Of a stretch of 50,515 bases of DNA, positions 1 through 11,660 are shown piece after piece. This DNA comes from Fragilaria crotonensis (lineage: Eukaryota > Bacillariophyta > Fragilariophyceae > Fragilariales > Fragilariaceae). The translations under genes were made by a program, and so were the position numbers. Location: assembly GCA_022925895.1 (NCBI GenBank), contig JAKSYS010000464.1, positions 1 to 50,515 of the forward strand, read 5' to 3'. Position 1 is the stretch's first letter, and each line of letters starts with the position of its first letter. Below the pieces are notes generated by a model. It did no database searches. It was not told the DNA's origin and worked only from the letters and a program-made list of their open reading frames with translations.

Positions 1-412
1 TTACATCTAAGAGTGCAGATCCGATGTCATGATGTTTATAATAACTCATTACTTCGTAATTCCGTACGAATGTTCGTATTTTTGAAAAAATCCTCCGACA
101 TGCGTGCATCACGTATGTTTTCCTACGCTCCTCAGGAACTGAAAATATCCCTTTAGCATTTTACGAGAACAGTAGGCAATTCCCGTTCCTTTTCAAAGAT
201 CAGGGTCTAAACCCTTTGTAATTACGAAACTGCAGCAAGTTCGTTTTTACTTTTGCGTTTTACGCACTGTTTCACCAATCAAAGCATTTGTTTCGTCTCC
301 GAATTATGATCCTCAGTAAGTATACACTGTTTCGTCTGACGTATAGCGTGCTGGTATTATGTTTAGTGATCAGTACGATGTATGATATGATACGTGTAAC
401 ATGTAGTACCAA
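1..412. other. No gene recognised
   Basis: AT-rich sequence ahead of the transposase remnant. I see no convincing reading frame, RNA gene or terminal inverted repeat. The left end of the composite element that follows may lie here or outside the window. Confidence 0.5.
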
Positions 413-3330
413 ATGTCTTCCTTGTCCTACAGGCATCACCGCCGTCTCTATTTTTATGAATGTAACATGTCGAAACGACGCCGGAAGCAACAAGGATGTG
501 CTCCAATTTATTGCGAGAATCCATTTTGTCCTCAGGATGGAAAGGCGTACACCAGCATGTCGGCATTTACTCAACATATTGGCAGATCAGCGTCATGCGA
601 ACAATATGTTCACGGTCATTTGAATTTACGTTCCATTACTCGCGAAAATGCCACCTCTCTACTGTTGTAACAAACACCAAAAAGCCCTCTGTGTTACGCC
701 GCGACATGGTAAACAACATACCGCCTCTTCCTGACGATGAAGAGGATTTGGGATTTGCAGTTACCGATGCACACAGTTTGCCATGTGATGACGAAGACGC
801 CATTTTCGACAACGAAAGCAATTGTCTTGACGTGCCTACCTTTGCTTTCCGGCCACCGCAAGAAGGTGCTGTTTTGTCCAGTAGTGGATTTATGTACACT
901 ACTCAACAAAAGTGGACCGTCGCATTGTTGAAATTACTGGACGACATAAATGCTCCTGATTACGCATTTCGTTTGATTATTGAATGGGCTTTATCCGCTA
1001 AAGATGATGGATACAGTTTTCAACCACCTGGCGGTGTTACACGGAATGCAAATGTTGATATTTTATTCAAGTCTGTACCTAATGCTCCCCTTCTTCGCCC
1101 CTCTATTCAACCCGTGCGGCGTGTTGACGGTTCCTCAAGCAACGTGATTGTTTTTGATTTTGTTCCTCAACTTCGCCTGCTCCAAAACCCCAGTGTCATG
1201 AAGCCAGAAAATCTTGCTATCAACTTTAATGCTCCCCTTTTGCGTTATGAAAGTCCTGGCAATGTTCTTGGTGAAGCATTGTCTGGTAGTGTATACCGTA
1301 CTGCTTATCAGCGCTTCATCAGCGACCCTTCTCGTCAGCTGTTTGTTCCTATTATTCAATGGATTGATCGCACTTCCGTGACAGGAAATGATAGGTTTTC
1401 TTTAAAACCTTACATGTTTACCCGCAATTTTACCGAATCATTTCGTCGAACATTCAAAGCTTGGGGTATCATGGATTTCTTCCAAAATCAAAAAAATCCT
1501 CAGCGCAAAACCAAACCAAAAACAAGGTGTCAACATTGGCAACTATCACGCCGAGCTTCGTGTTGTCTTAAATACATTCCGTTCTGCCAACAATCGTCTT
1601 CGAAATATAACTCTTCCTATTGGACCTAATGGAAGCATTACGGTGGATATTGTTACGTGCATTTTGTTTGTCATCCAAGACATGCAAGAAGGCGATATGT
1701 TGTGTGGTCGATATGGACCACACACCCTTTAATTAAAGGCATTGTCGCTCCTGTGATGTCAGTTACGACGACCTTGACAATCCAGAGGTTAATTGTACCT
1801 TTCTGCTTTCTCGCAATATGGATTTTATCGCTCAAAGTGAAGACAAAGAACTCCGGTCACGTTGGTCTCAGCACAAGTTGGATAATGCATTCAATCACAT
1901 GCCACTGGCTGATCCTGTACGTGGAATATTCGGCGCAACTCCTGTGGAAACCATGCACGCGTATCGTAAGGGTATGATTGAAATGGTAACCTTTCTTGTT
2001 TTGGATAATGTTCCGGCAAGCAAAAAGGCATTGCTTGACGATCTTGCATTAAAGTTTCACAAATCTCACCGTCAAACTTGGCGAGGTGAATACCCTGCTA
2101 CTGACTTCACAAATGGCATTACAAATCTGACCAAGATTAGTGCTTCAGAGCGACTCGGTTTGGTTTTTGTTTGTAATCTTGGCGCAATACCATGAAGGGT
2201 GGCAAATTTTGGAATCTGCGCTGAAACAACGTACAGATACATCTCTGACTGATGTAGTGGAATTACTCGAGGCCATGCTATGTTTTGATGCATGGCTCAA
2301 CCGAGACACGTTTTGGAATTTAGAAGACGCTGAAACTGCCAAAGAATCAGCACAATTTTCTATCAAAGTACTGATGGAAATGTGCAGCAACTACCTACCC
2401 ACAACAAAATCCAACCGCTGGAATTTTCCGAAATTCCACGAGTTACTGCATATTGTTGATGATATGTCAAGGTTTGGTGCACCCACCAATTATGTGCACA
2501 ACGTCCTGAATCTCTTTTGATTGCCGCCGCAAAGCAACCAGGAAGGCGTGCCCAGAAACGTCATCAGGAATTGATTACGAGCTCAAGCTGCACAACGTTT
2601 GGCTGCTTCAGGTATTATTGAAACAGTTTATGAGAGAATCTTTGACACTCCGTCGCTGTTGTCACACGAAAACATCACCCCACCAAGCACAAATTCAAAC
2701 ACTACGCAAGACAGAAAACTGCGCAAAGCCCAATTTCGAGCATTTCACAAAGTACGGACCTAGCTACCACTTGCACGATCCTCGAGCCATCGACCACTGA
2801 GCCTGGTAATGTTACTTATCGACAGTGCTGGTCAAGTACCACTAAAGTTGAGCACTTGACTTTGCCAACCCCTTGCTGATTTTCTTATGCGAAAAGTTTG
2901 GTCCCGAGTTCATATTTGCACACAGTACAAACGTGATGCATTCACCTTTCGATGTCATCCTGCTTTCCAATCTGGAAATGCAATCTATGATTGGATGTTA
3001 GTCAAATTTGAAACCAAAGCAGATGGCAATCAAGAAGCTGGTGTTGATTACTTCCCATGCAAACTTGTGGCTGTCGTATTCAATAAGGATGCTGTTGTTC
3101 CAAACGATGACGACAAATACCGACTTGTTGTTCAATGCACACTCAACCGAACTGGTGTTAAGTCTGTGTTGCTGACGGAATGGTGGTGGTCGCCTGAATA
3201 TGTGATTATATCACCAGCCGCCATTTTCAATCCGTGTTTTGTTATCACCATAAAGGAAGACCAATCTATTGTGATGGAGACATTAGCATACGAGAAGTGG
3301 CCAGGAGAATTTACAAACACTAAGTATTAG
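413..3330 (+). pseudogene. Plavaka/KDZ-like transposase, multiply frameshifted
   Basis: Fragments in several frames read in order as one transposase. The start (413-670) has a Cys/His-rich zinc-finger-like segment (ENPFCPQDGKAYTSMSAFTQH). Then come 700-1500, 1520-1730 (IVTCILFVIQDMQEGDMLCGRYGPH), 1818-2160 (DPVRGIFGATPVETMH, then SHRQTWRGEYPATDF), 2160-2520, 2530-2800 and a C-terminal part at 2887-3330 (LTEWWWSPEYVI, EKWPGEF). I recognise these blocks as the Plavaka-like transposase family abundant in diatoms. At least five frame changes, at roughly 650-700, 1500-1530, 1735-1820, 2160 and 2500-2530, break it. The final ~440 bp is open. The assignment rests on recalled family motifs; the catalytic residues were not mapped. 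Confidence 0.72.
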
Positions 3331-3361
3331 GCACTTAAACAGAAACCGCAGCTTTTTATGT

Positions 3362-4296
3362 TCACTTAGCCCTCTTGGACGGGAGCGTCATAGCCTGAAT
3401 TCGATTCTTCTTTCCTCCCACGTATCGGAACATAAATCCTCTTCGAAAATCAATGAAAGTGCTCTTTTCTGTTTCCGTACAAGTGCAATAGTCCAGAGCT
3501 TTTTGACATAATGGAATTGCAACAATTTCGTTAGCATCGTAAATGAATCCTCCATGAATGGTAACCGCATGATTACTGTTGCCATCAGAAGCAAGAAGCA
3601 CACCCACGAATACCACAGTCTCGTTCAATTCATTTTCCAATCGAAATGTCGTGGCTTCCAGGCTGGCTGTAACCACTTTGGAAGTACCTCCGAGGCGTAG
3701 GTCATAACCTTCTTCAATGCATTAACTGTTCCATGGGCCAACTTTTCTTTTCCATACTCAGCGATCTTCGTAGCTTCATTGACAAATCCCAGCTCGAATA
3801 ATGCACTAGCAAAGGAATTTGATACGCATAGATCTTCCCCCTCGTTTTGGACAAAATGCACTTTTGGAGCGCCTGTTACCGTCAAATCAGGATGTTGGTC
3901 CAGTGATGACTTCTTCCAATCTCCAACAGGTATGTCAACGAATCCTGTTCGAGTCTCTTTAAGTTCGTTCAGAAATTTTGTTGGAAGTACATTATCAAGA
4001 AAATCCAAGTCTTTCTTGACTCGTTTTCCGTCGGCGTTTACCACGCTCCAATGAGGAGGAACAGTTATATCTTTTCGTGGAACTTCTTTCTTTTTCGGTT
4101 TTTGTTTCTGTGGGGAGCGTTTGACGGGTAGGTCCTCTTTCTGTGTCTCTCTCATCTCTATGACTTTGTCATAATCAAGAATGTTTCGAGTCTGTTCTGG
4201 AACAAATTTTACTCGCGTGATTTTCTTGTTCTCCAGAAACACTTCCATATCAGCTGGAATCGGAAAATACCTCCCATCGGACTCGAGGTTTAGCAC
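3362..4296 (-). pseudogene. Second cysteine-protease-like region of the accessory gene
   Basis: Two overlapping minus-strand frames (3625-4296 and 3362-3676) join into one domain after a frameshift near 3650. The first has a conserved block LCVSNSFASALFELGF with a candidate nucleophile Cys at residue 157 of that frame. The second has NHAVTIHGGFIYDANE with a candidate His at 36 and Asp at 47. The order Cys, then His, then Asp/Asn in a HAV..GG..YDAN context is that of papain-fold peptidases, so I infer a papain-like or adenovirus-type fold. No family was assigned. A Lys/Pro-rich basic tract (KRSPQKQKPKKKE) precedes it. It lies downstream of the Ulp1-like region and could be the C-terminus of the same protein. 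Confidence 0.45.
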
Positions 4297-5624
4297 ATGG
4301 TTGATGACATCGTTAGCAAATCCTGCTTCCTTCCTGAACCACTCTTCTGTGACTGGGATATGTTTTCCACGTTATCACCCTCGTCGTCCGTGTACTGCAC
4401 ACGCGCCACGAATTTGTTTTCGGAACGCACATACTTAACGCCAGTTACTAACATAGCCTCGTCCAAAAGGTAATCATTTTCGAATTGTCTACGGAAATGT
4501 CGTCTTTCTTTCTTCATTGCCTTGAGCAGTTCTGTGTAGTACAACTTGATGATTTCCTTCTGACTTGTAGATTTCGCTTCTTCCACACTCGAGGTCATGA
4601 TCTGGCGATACCACTGCAGGTCCATTTGGTGTTGCTCATTCGAACTCCAGTTCCATTCAAGGAACCGCTTTTCAACGTACACATCCATTGCATTTGTGTC
4701 AATTGGTCTAACTTCATTGCATTTTCCCACTTTTCGTAATATGCAACAAGCAATTCCTGAGCAAACGGAGGCGACTCTTGTTCCAATAAGTTTGCTTGAC
4801 TTTTCGGTTCCATTTCGAGTACTTCTTGAATTCCGAAAAATGATTAGGATCACCACGTCCGACATCTTTCCAGTTTGCTTCCCACGTATTGAATTCCAGC
4901 ATATCATCTGTTGGTATTTCTAACCAAGGAAGATCTTCTCGTTTCAGCTTCGTTTGCTGGAACGATTCATGTGCATTTTGTTGAATGGAATTTGTCAACT
5001 CACGTCCACTCAACTTTCTCTTCTTGCTTTTTTTACGATAGCTTTTTTCTTGCTCGTGCACACTGTCTGATTCGGTAGGAAGTTTAGTTAGCTCCATTTG
5101 CCCGTCTTCGTGCATGGGATCATCTGCGTCCTTCGGAAATTGAGATAGCTCCATTTGCCTGTGTTCTTGATCGTGCACACTGGCTGTGTCGGGAGCAAAG
5201 TGAGATAGCTCGGCATCTGTTGGAAATTGATATAGCTCCATTTGCCCGTCTTCCTGCACGGGATCATCGGTGTTTGTCGGAAATTGAGAATGTTCTATTT
5301 GATCCACAACAGTTTCACCTTGTTGTGGACCGTTGTCCTTGGTTTCTGTACTTTCTTTTTCATCCGCAAGCTTCACTTCAAGGTCAATGAGGAAATCCAT
5401 TTCGGATCCATTTCCAACTTCAGGAACTTCATTTTCTCAATTCCTTTTTGGTCCACATATTCTTTGTTCGACGATTCTTCATCCTCCGAATCCGACGAAT
5501 CAGTTGATGGGTCCTCATTTGTTTCTTCACTATGTGTCCCTAGCAGTTCTAAAAGGGTTGAAGCTGCCCTGTCCTTTTCCCCTTCTTCGTGATGCTGAAA
5601 ATCATTGTGAGGCCATCTGAGCAA
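4290..5624 (-). pseudogene. Acidic, repeat-bearing linker of the accessory gene
   Basis: Three overlapping frames (5373-5624, 4714-5400, 4290-4907) continue the Ulp1-like gene. The first is an acidic Ser/Asp/Glu run. The second holds an imperfect ~30-residue repeat with core QMEL-x-x-[FL]P, seen three times between about 5050 and 5270, then a basic KKSKKRK patch that could be a nuclear localisation signal. The third is charged and helical and passes directly into the cysteine-protease-like region. No catalytic family is recognisable. The frame changes fit decay of a once continuous protein. Confidence 0.5.
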
Positions 5625-7270
5625 GGCTTTTGTTTTTCGTAGCCAGTTTGATTGCTGTGCATCTCTTCAGTGGGACGAACTGAAACCCTTCTTGGTATAG
5701 TAATCCAATACAATTCTGCAAGTCGATCAAAAAGTACAAAGAATTCCTCCCGCAGATTTGCCAGGTAACAATCTTTTCCTGAATTACCGGTCAATTTATT
5801 GTTGTGTAATGTTCTTGGAAAATCGATGAAAAACTCAGGCTTATCGTCTGCTGCCACACCCTCAATCTCCTCAATAAATATATTGTAACGAGCAAAGGTT
5901 TTGCAGTACCTTTCATCATGCTCATTATTTTTCCCAACAACGTCACGGAGAATTGTGGCAACTGCAGCAAGAACACCGAACGCACAATTGTGTGTATCTA
6001 TCTGCTTTGGTAACCAGCGCCGCCCAGTAATCCTCATGGCCGGGAAGTACCGAGTACCCCTCAAATAATGTTTTGAAGACGAATGAAAAACTTCGAGCAT
6101 TTTCATTGGAACATCTTTAAATGAGGGCAGTTTGCAATGTTGCGAGAATGAATAGGCGAGATTCAACAGAAACAAAATGCCATGTTTCATTGGCATATCC
6201 CCAGATCCGCTTGGTTCATAAGGACAATAACGCAAAAATGTCGGAACTAAGTTTCGAGATTCAACAGGGGTTTCCGGGCCAAACGTATCAATACAACTCG
6301 CATTGAAGATGAAGGTTGCCGTCCAGTGATTTTCTGCGCAGAAGGGAAATACGATCAATTTCTTGGTGAGTATGCATGGGTTTGACCGAAGTACTTTTTC
6401 GACCACAAAATTCATAGTCTTGTAATGCAATTCTTCCTTTTCGTGAAGCTTCAACGATATTTCAAGCTCTGAACATAGTTTCTGAGTGAGTGCATCGTGT
6501 TCCTTAAGTCGTTCCTTCACGTTACAATATTCTTCCCACTTGGGGTGATCCTCATTTATAGAAAAAGTGAAGTCATTCACATTTCCTTTTGATGTGCGAA
6601 GGGTAGCACGTTGTGTCTTCAAAAATTGTAATTGCAATCTTGCATTCACATAATCCGAGTACGCTTCAGAAGCCAATGACACATTCTTTGTATAACTGCA
6701 TGGAATGATGGTAACATGATCATTGTATCGTCCATCAGCCATGATGACAGCAAGCATCATGTCCAATTCACCGAGGCTGATGTAACCAGTTCCATTCTTC
6801 TCGCTATGCTGGATGCGCCGAATGGACAACATCTCGCCACCGACACAAAATGCGTCAGGTGGGCATAAAGGATCCTGGAGGGGGTGTGGTAGCAAGACAC
6901 GGATGTGACTAAGCCCGGATGTCGCCGCAACAAAATCATTGTACAGTAACCTCGTGGTTACATCTCTTTGCTGCTGTGCTGTCGGCGGGTAACGGCACCA
7001 CATGACAGGCAGAGCAGTGGCATCACCATCAATACAAACAGCAGCATCAACATCAATAACTGATGTTGAACCTTTCACTGGCGTCAGAATGGCATCAGGG
7101 GCATCAACATCAATAACTGATGTAGAACCTTTCACTGTCGTCACAATGGCATCAGGGGCATCAACATCAATAACATCAGCAGGTGGAGCTTCAGTTCCTT
7201 TTGATGTTGAAACTTCAAATGTTGCTATAGGAGTCTCGACGTCAATGGAATCTGCATGTTCAGTTTGCAC
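5549..7270 (-). pseudogene. Ulp1/SENP-like (C48) cysteine protease domain with SIM-like repeats
   Basis: A 573-residue open frame. C48 proteases cleave SUMO or related modifiers with a His-Asp-Gln-Cys catalytic set, and all four can be read here: His315 in AENHWTATF, Asp328 in CIDTFG, Gln423 and Cys429 in PKQIDTHNCAFG. The N-terminal ~80 residues carry three copies of VIDVD (33-37, 52-56, 71-75) inside a ~19-residue repeat; this resembles a SUMO-interacting motif (inference). The frame opens at an internal Met/Thr-rich stretch and is not a natural start: upstream frames 7389-8341 continue the gene, and a frameshift near 5600 leads into the acidic linker. The domain itself is intact, although the gene as a whole is broken. 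Confidence 0.7.
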
Positions 7271-7388
7271 TTTCCTTGCAGCTTCCAGAGCATCACCGTC
7301 TTCTGTCGCTGGTGTGTTTGTGTTCCCTTGGAGACGAGACGATACAGGACATTGTCGAAGGTGGCACAGGTACGGTAACCATTCTTTT

Positions 7389-8069
7389 TCAAGTTAGAGA
7401 TACCTTGAAAAAAATTTTGGGTGGAGAGTGGACCAAGTTGTTGCGCAGTCCCACTTCGTTGATATCAAGGAAACCAATCGATTTGATAAATGCAAATGAG
7501 ATGGAATCAATTGCATTTACCTGCATGAAAATGTCAATCGTAATTTCACTGTTTTTTGTTGCTGTTTGCGTTTGCACAGTACGCAGTTCCGTATCCAGCG
7601 TTGCTCTCCGATTATCAAAAGCGCACCTTTTGATAATTAACTTCATCAGGAAAGAACCAATTCCTTTTCGACGCCACGATGAGAATAGGTGTGCGGGGAA
7701 GGGTCCCATGTCACGGACACCTAACCATCGAACGAATGCTGTCCCTGGTTTCTCATCATAACAAACACGGAAAGTCGTTGCTGCCACAACAATTGTATTT
7801 TTGTTACGCACAAAGAATTAGGCAACAGTGATTTTGCCTTTTGCCTGAAAGCAATCAAAGCAATTGTCTGATCGACTTTCAATCCGTCGGATACGATGAC
7901 CTGTTGTTCCTCGTTTAGTGAAAATGTCGTACTGTAGAAATTGAATAACATGCGATGCGCCCATTCTTGTAAACTCTCGTGCTGCTTTGACGGTGGCAGT
8001 TTTCTCGCTCGATTGATTAGGTTTGTCCGGTACAGAGCTTGGGTTTAAAAAATAACATCGTAGCCCCAC
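7389..8069 (-). pseudogene. GNAT-like acetyltransferase region of the accessory gene
   Basis: Two frames in the same phase (7818-8069 and 7389-7811) are separated only by one in-frame TAA near 7815. The second reads WLGVRDMGPFPAHLF, then WRRKGIGSFLMKLII, then AFIKSIGFLD. The R-x-x-G-x-G acetyl-CoA-binding signature followed by a late F..GF block is the layout of GNAT N-acetyltransferases. It lies immediately N-terminal to the Ulp1-like region but in another frame, with the change between 7270 and 7389. Either a stop-gained pseudogene or a short unrecognised intron would explain the TAA. Substrate unknown. Confidence 0.45.
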
Positions 8070-8341
8070 CGGAATTGCTTGTTTTCTGGCTGTTTGTGAA
8101 TAACCTCCAACCAGTTGAGGTCAGTCGTCAATTTTGAAAATACGGAAAGGCGCATTGCTGTCAATGGGGTTTTGTGGATGTTTGCGTATACATCGTGGCT
8201 TTTTTGAGGCGTGGGACTGGTCCCATTTCGCACTTTACATGTATGCTCCCTAAATTCGTCAGCCTCCAAATACTGGTACAAATTCTCAAGGTGATCATTT
8301 GTACTAAAAATGTCCAAGGGCAATCCTTGATTCGAAATCAT
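8045..8341 (-). pseudogene. N-terminal fragment of the accessory gene, no domain recognised
   Basis: A 98-residue frame overlapping the GNAT-side frame by 25 bp in a different phase. It contains LENLYQYLEADEFREHTCKV and a Trp/His-rich tail. It has no motif I can name. Position and strand make it the most upstream part of the Ulp1/GNAT gene still visible. The true start is not identifiable. Confidence 0.3.
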
Positions 8342-9069
8342 AGCTTTGTGCTGCTTCGTCAGCGTTGATTGAGGAACGGTACCAGCACACAGTTTGTGTG
8401 TAGATTCAGCTGAATCTAGTTTCGGTTGCCTATGAACTCCGTGGAGACAATACGATCTTGGTGATCCACTGGTGAGGCACGACTGGTTCGGAAAGCGCTA
8501 TTACTGCGCAACCTCGCAGGTGACCAGGTGGAAGCACTTCAGAAAGCGGCAAGGACCCTGTTACCGCTTCACAACTAACGATACGAAGCACACAGCTTGA
8601 ACGGAAGGCGTGATTGTACTATTGATCTGGGGGATCAAGCGGAGGCTTCGGAATTGACGAACAAAAGAGATGAACACGCGTTCGTGTGATCGATGAAACG
8701 AAGTGTGAAGTGACAAAAACCATTTCGTACTACGGAGCGGTGTATGCATAGCTCGAATTCATGAAACGTAGAAACCTGGTATATTCGCCAATTAAAAAAA
8801 TCTGAACTGTCGACTTGCTAAACCGGCGTATGTACTGTTGCAGGACATATGTACATCGTACATCAATGATGTCGTATCGTACCATTATCCTAGAAAACAT
8901 ACGGCGACCTATGCTGTTCACAAATATCACGCGCGGCGGCCGGCGGCGGCTGCCTTGGATCTCGCAACTAGTACAGAATGGTACTGGACCTACTGCTGAT
9001 TTACGTCGACTCCATGATCACCCTCACTCGTAAAAAAGCTCATTTCGGTGTGCTATCGAAGTTCAAGTT
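8342..9069. other. Gene-free spacer
   Basis: About 730 bp between the composite element and the Myb-like gene. It contains a short GC-rich GCGGCGG-type run near 8930-8950 and no supported gene. Confidence 0.5.
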
Positions 9070-9153
9070 TTGAAGATATCACGTGTGCATTCTTCAACAA
9101 AGGAGAAGGTATCAAACTGCCTTTGCGGTGATCGTTGTCGTTTAAATTTGATA

Positions 9154-10769
9154 ATGCCACCAAAGGAGAAGCTTGCTAGAGGGAGAGGTTCTGCCTTCAA
9201 CACAGACGAGTTGACTTTTTTATTGACGAATGTCGAAAAGGTAATTCCTGCAGGCATAACTGGGTGGGACACCATTGAGAGATTGCACAAGGAGCAGTAC
9301 CCGGCTAGGAACAGCGAAGCGTTGAAGAGAAAGTTCGAAGCATTGCACAAGAGCGATGTTCCAGCAGATGAAAACAATGTGATGTACACACACATCATAA
9401 GGGCAAAAGCAGCGCGAAACCTCATTGTTGATGCGTTGAGGGCGGAGGAGGTCAATGGAAGCATCAAAATAAAAGAAGCTGGAGATGGTACAGAACGGAA
9501 GTTGGTAAAAAAGGACGTCTCCTCTGACGTGAATGCCGACAGCAAGGCGGAGTTTAAAAAACAAAATAAATCACTGGCAGATGACGGGAAAAAAACAGAG
9601 GCAAATGAAAATCATTCTTCAAACAATGTCAAGAAAAAGGAGGGAGCGCGTCCATTCCAAAACGACGAAATTAAATGCCTCTTGCAGCTCGTGGCAGGCG
9701 CTTTACCAGTGAGGTTAAACGATTGGGATGCCATTCACAATGCATATAGACAGAGCTATGGTTACAGGACGAGGAAGCTCTGAAGAGGAAGTTCACATCT
9801 TTGCTACGAACACCCGTTCCAGAAGGCGCAAGTAATCCAAACTGCGTGGTGGCAAGACAATTAAACGACAAAATCAAAGAAAAAGAATGAAGAACACCAT
9901 CGAAAAGGCTGCCTCAGAAAAAGCTAGAAAACACAATGCAGTGGCTGCCAAAACCAACGCAGGTTCCAAACTTCATAAGGGTGCGAGGAAGAAGGATAAC
10001 AAGAAAGACCAAGACAAAGAAAATGACGGAGATGATGACATGGTGGACAATGGGAAGGAAAACCAGGAAGAAAACGAAGAAGAAGAGGGGAAGACGACAA
10101 GGACGACGACGAGGATGACAAGGAGCATGACGACGAGGAAGAAGTGGGGACGACGACGACGAGGACGACGACGGGGCGACGGATAGCGACAGCGAGGCGG
10201 CGACGAGGACGAGGATAGCAGCGAGGGCAGCGAGGATGGCGAGGACGAGGAGACGGGGCGAGGACGAGGACGAGGACGAGGATGACGGCGGCGAGGACGA
10301 GGGCGAGGTTGACGACGACGAGGAAAAGAAGTGGAAAAGGGTTGCGAAGACTTCACAAAAAGTGAGAAGAGCGCAGGACTATGAGGTACGAAGGACGGGA
10401 CGGAAGTTTGGTTTGGTTCGCAAGAAGAAGACGGCAGAGGTGCAACAAATGAAAAATGAACATGTATTGTTGTTGAAAGAACAGACACACAAGCTGCTTC
10501 AACATAAAAGAAAATTGGAAAAGGAAATCGGCAGCGTAAAGGCAAAAAAAATGAAAGTAGGTAAGGTGATCGGAATCAAAAAGCAAAAGGAAGATAAGCT
10601 TGCTATGGTGCTTGGCGAGTTAGTAGACATCCACAAATTATTGCTGAAAGAGCGGAAGATTGAGAAACGGGTGAGAAAAATGGAATTGAAAATACAGTCC
10701 GAGTGCATGCTGTCGTTTATGAATTGGATGCAAGCAATGCTAGAGAGAAATGAAACAAAAAGAAAATAA
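9154..10769 (+). pseudogene. Two-repeat Myb/SANT-like protein with coiled-coil tail, frameshifted
   Basis: I prefer the ATG at 9154 (MPPKEKLARGRG) over an upstream non-ATG opening at 9070. A first Myb/SANT-like repeat has LLTNVEKVIPAGITGWDTI, LHKEQYPARNSEALKRKFEAL and NVMYTHIIRAKAARN. This is the arrangement I know from a Myb-like domain (DUF6818) of stramenopile, often transposon-linked, proteins. A second diverged copy starts at ~9640 (DEIKCLLQLVAG...LNDWDAIH) and changes frame near 9775 before EALKRKFTSLLRTPVPEG. A Lys/Glu-rich low-complexity stretch and a 140-residue charged coiled coil (10330-10769) follow in another phase. DNA binding is inferred. Frame changes near 9775, 9890 and 10150-10240 could be decay, assembly error in the purine repeat, or unrecognised introns. 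Confidence 0.5.
10085..10330 (+). repeat. Purine-rich GAC/GAG/GAGGAC simple repeat
   Basis: Dense GACGACGAG and GAGGACGAGGACGAG units form a ~245 bp strand-asymmetric purine tract. It would encode acidic or Arg-rich low complexity depending on frame, and lies where the Myb-like gene changes phase. Confidence 0.85.
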
Positions 10770-10896
10770 TTTAGGGCCGTATAAGGTAGTAACTAGATGT
10801 ATTTTTTTTACCAACGCATCAGCTAAATGTTATTTGTTGCTTATAAACGAGACACGAACATGCACAATTTTCTTAGTCATCTTTGGAATGAGAGAT

Positions 10897-11324
10897 TTAC
10901 TTCGGTGAAAAAACCCAAGATGTGACATTAGGATCGTATGGAACAGAATAATCGTACGAGACAATGCACTCGCGTTCCTCTGTACCAGGAATAGTCTGCC
11001 ATGTAAAAATAGGAGGAGGCCAAAAGGCGTCGCGAACGTCGAAGTTTGCGTATTCCGACAAGTTGTCGTCGAGGCGGTGATTCTCGAGTACGTCGGATCC
11101 ACATTTGCAGGCAACGACGCTACGCATGGGTTGCCATGTGTTGTACAATTGGAATCGTTGGATGGAGCAGTCTTGTCATGAGCCTTGTAAGAATTGCAAT
11201 CGATCTCGTTTGTTGTAGTTGAATCGATCTCGTTTGTTGTAGTTGATTTGTCAATTGCAGAGATTGTTTGAGATGGTACGGAGCTTTTTGGAGGAATAGA
11301 GGAAGATGCCGGAGGACGGGACAT
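10897..11324 (-). pseudogene. Unrecognised gene, divergent to the next, one frameshift
   Basis: Two minus-strand frames (starting at 11324 with MSRPPASSSIPPKSS; C-terminal part 10897-11148) connect through a frame change near 11150. The N-terminal part is Ser/Thr/Asn-rich with a short EIDSTTTNEID repeat. The C-terminal part is compact: WQPMRSVVACKCG, NLSEYANFDVRDAF, FTWQTIPGTEERE, ending SWVFSPK. I have no function to offer. The compact half looks like a conserved domain because it is compositionally ordinary and has paired Cys. It is head to head with the gene at 11661. Confidence 0.45.
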
Positions 11325-11660
11325 GATGATTGGGGTATGGTTGGGTTAGTAAGTGGAATTGTGATTTATTTCGCGCACAACACAAGGGAAAACACAAATG
11401 CTGATTCAAATGCACAAATGCTGTACTTGGCTGTACTTGTATGCTTTGGTACGATGTACAACGAATGCAAAATATGCTCATGCAGAATTTACCGCCTTGA
11501 TTTGAAAATTAAATACTGTTAACAGTCGACGAAAGTAAATAGTACCGCGGGAAGCGGCGGCATTTAAATTTTTGAAATCATAGCACTTTATACAAACCGT
11601 AATGTCATATAATTACAAAAAACCTCCAAGTAGAAAGTTTCTCTACTCTGTTTTTTTTAC
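11325..11660. promoter_or_regulatory. Shared divergent promoter region
   Basis: 336 bp lie between the starts of two head-to-head genes. It is AT-rich, with a T-run (about 11651-11658) next to the plus-strand ATG. No defined element can be named. Its role is inferred from geometry only. Confidence 0.35.

Larger units (their letters stand above)
413..8341. mobile_element. Decayed composite element: Plavaka/KDZ-like transposase plus opposite-strand accessory gene
   Basis: A transposase remnant on the plus strand (413-3330) converges tail to tail, with 31 bp between, on a long minus-strand gene remnant (3362-8341). The latter has GNAT-like, Ulp1-like and second cysteine-protease-like regions. 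Plavaka and other Kyakuja-Dileera-Zisupton (KDZ) elements are known to carry Ulp1-type proteases. That, and the tight convergent spacing, is why I treat the two as one element (inference). Both arms are broken by several frameshifts, so this copy is probably immobile. I could not place the terminal inverted repeats, and the limits given are those of the coding remnants. Confidence 0.6.
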
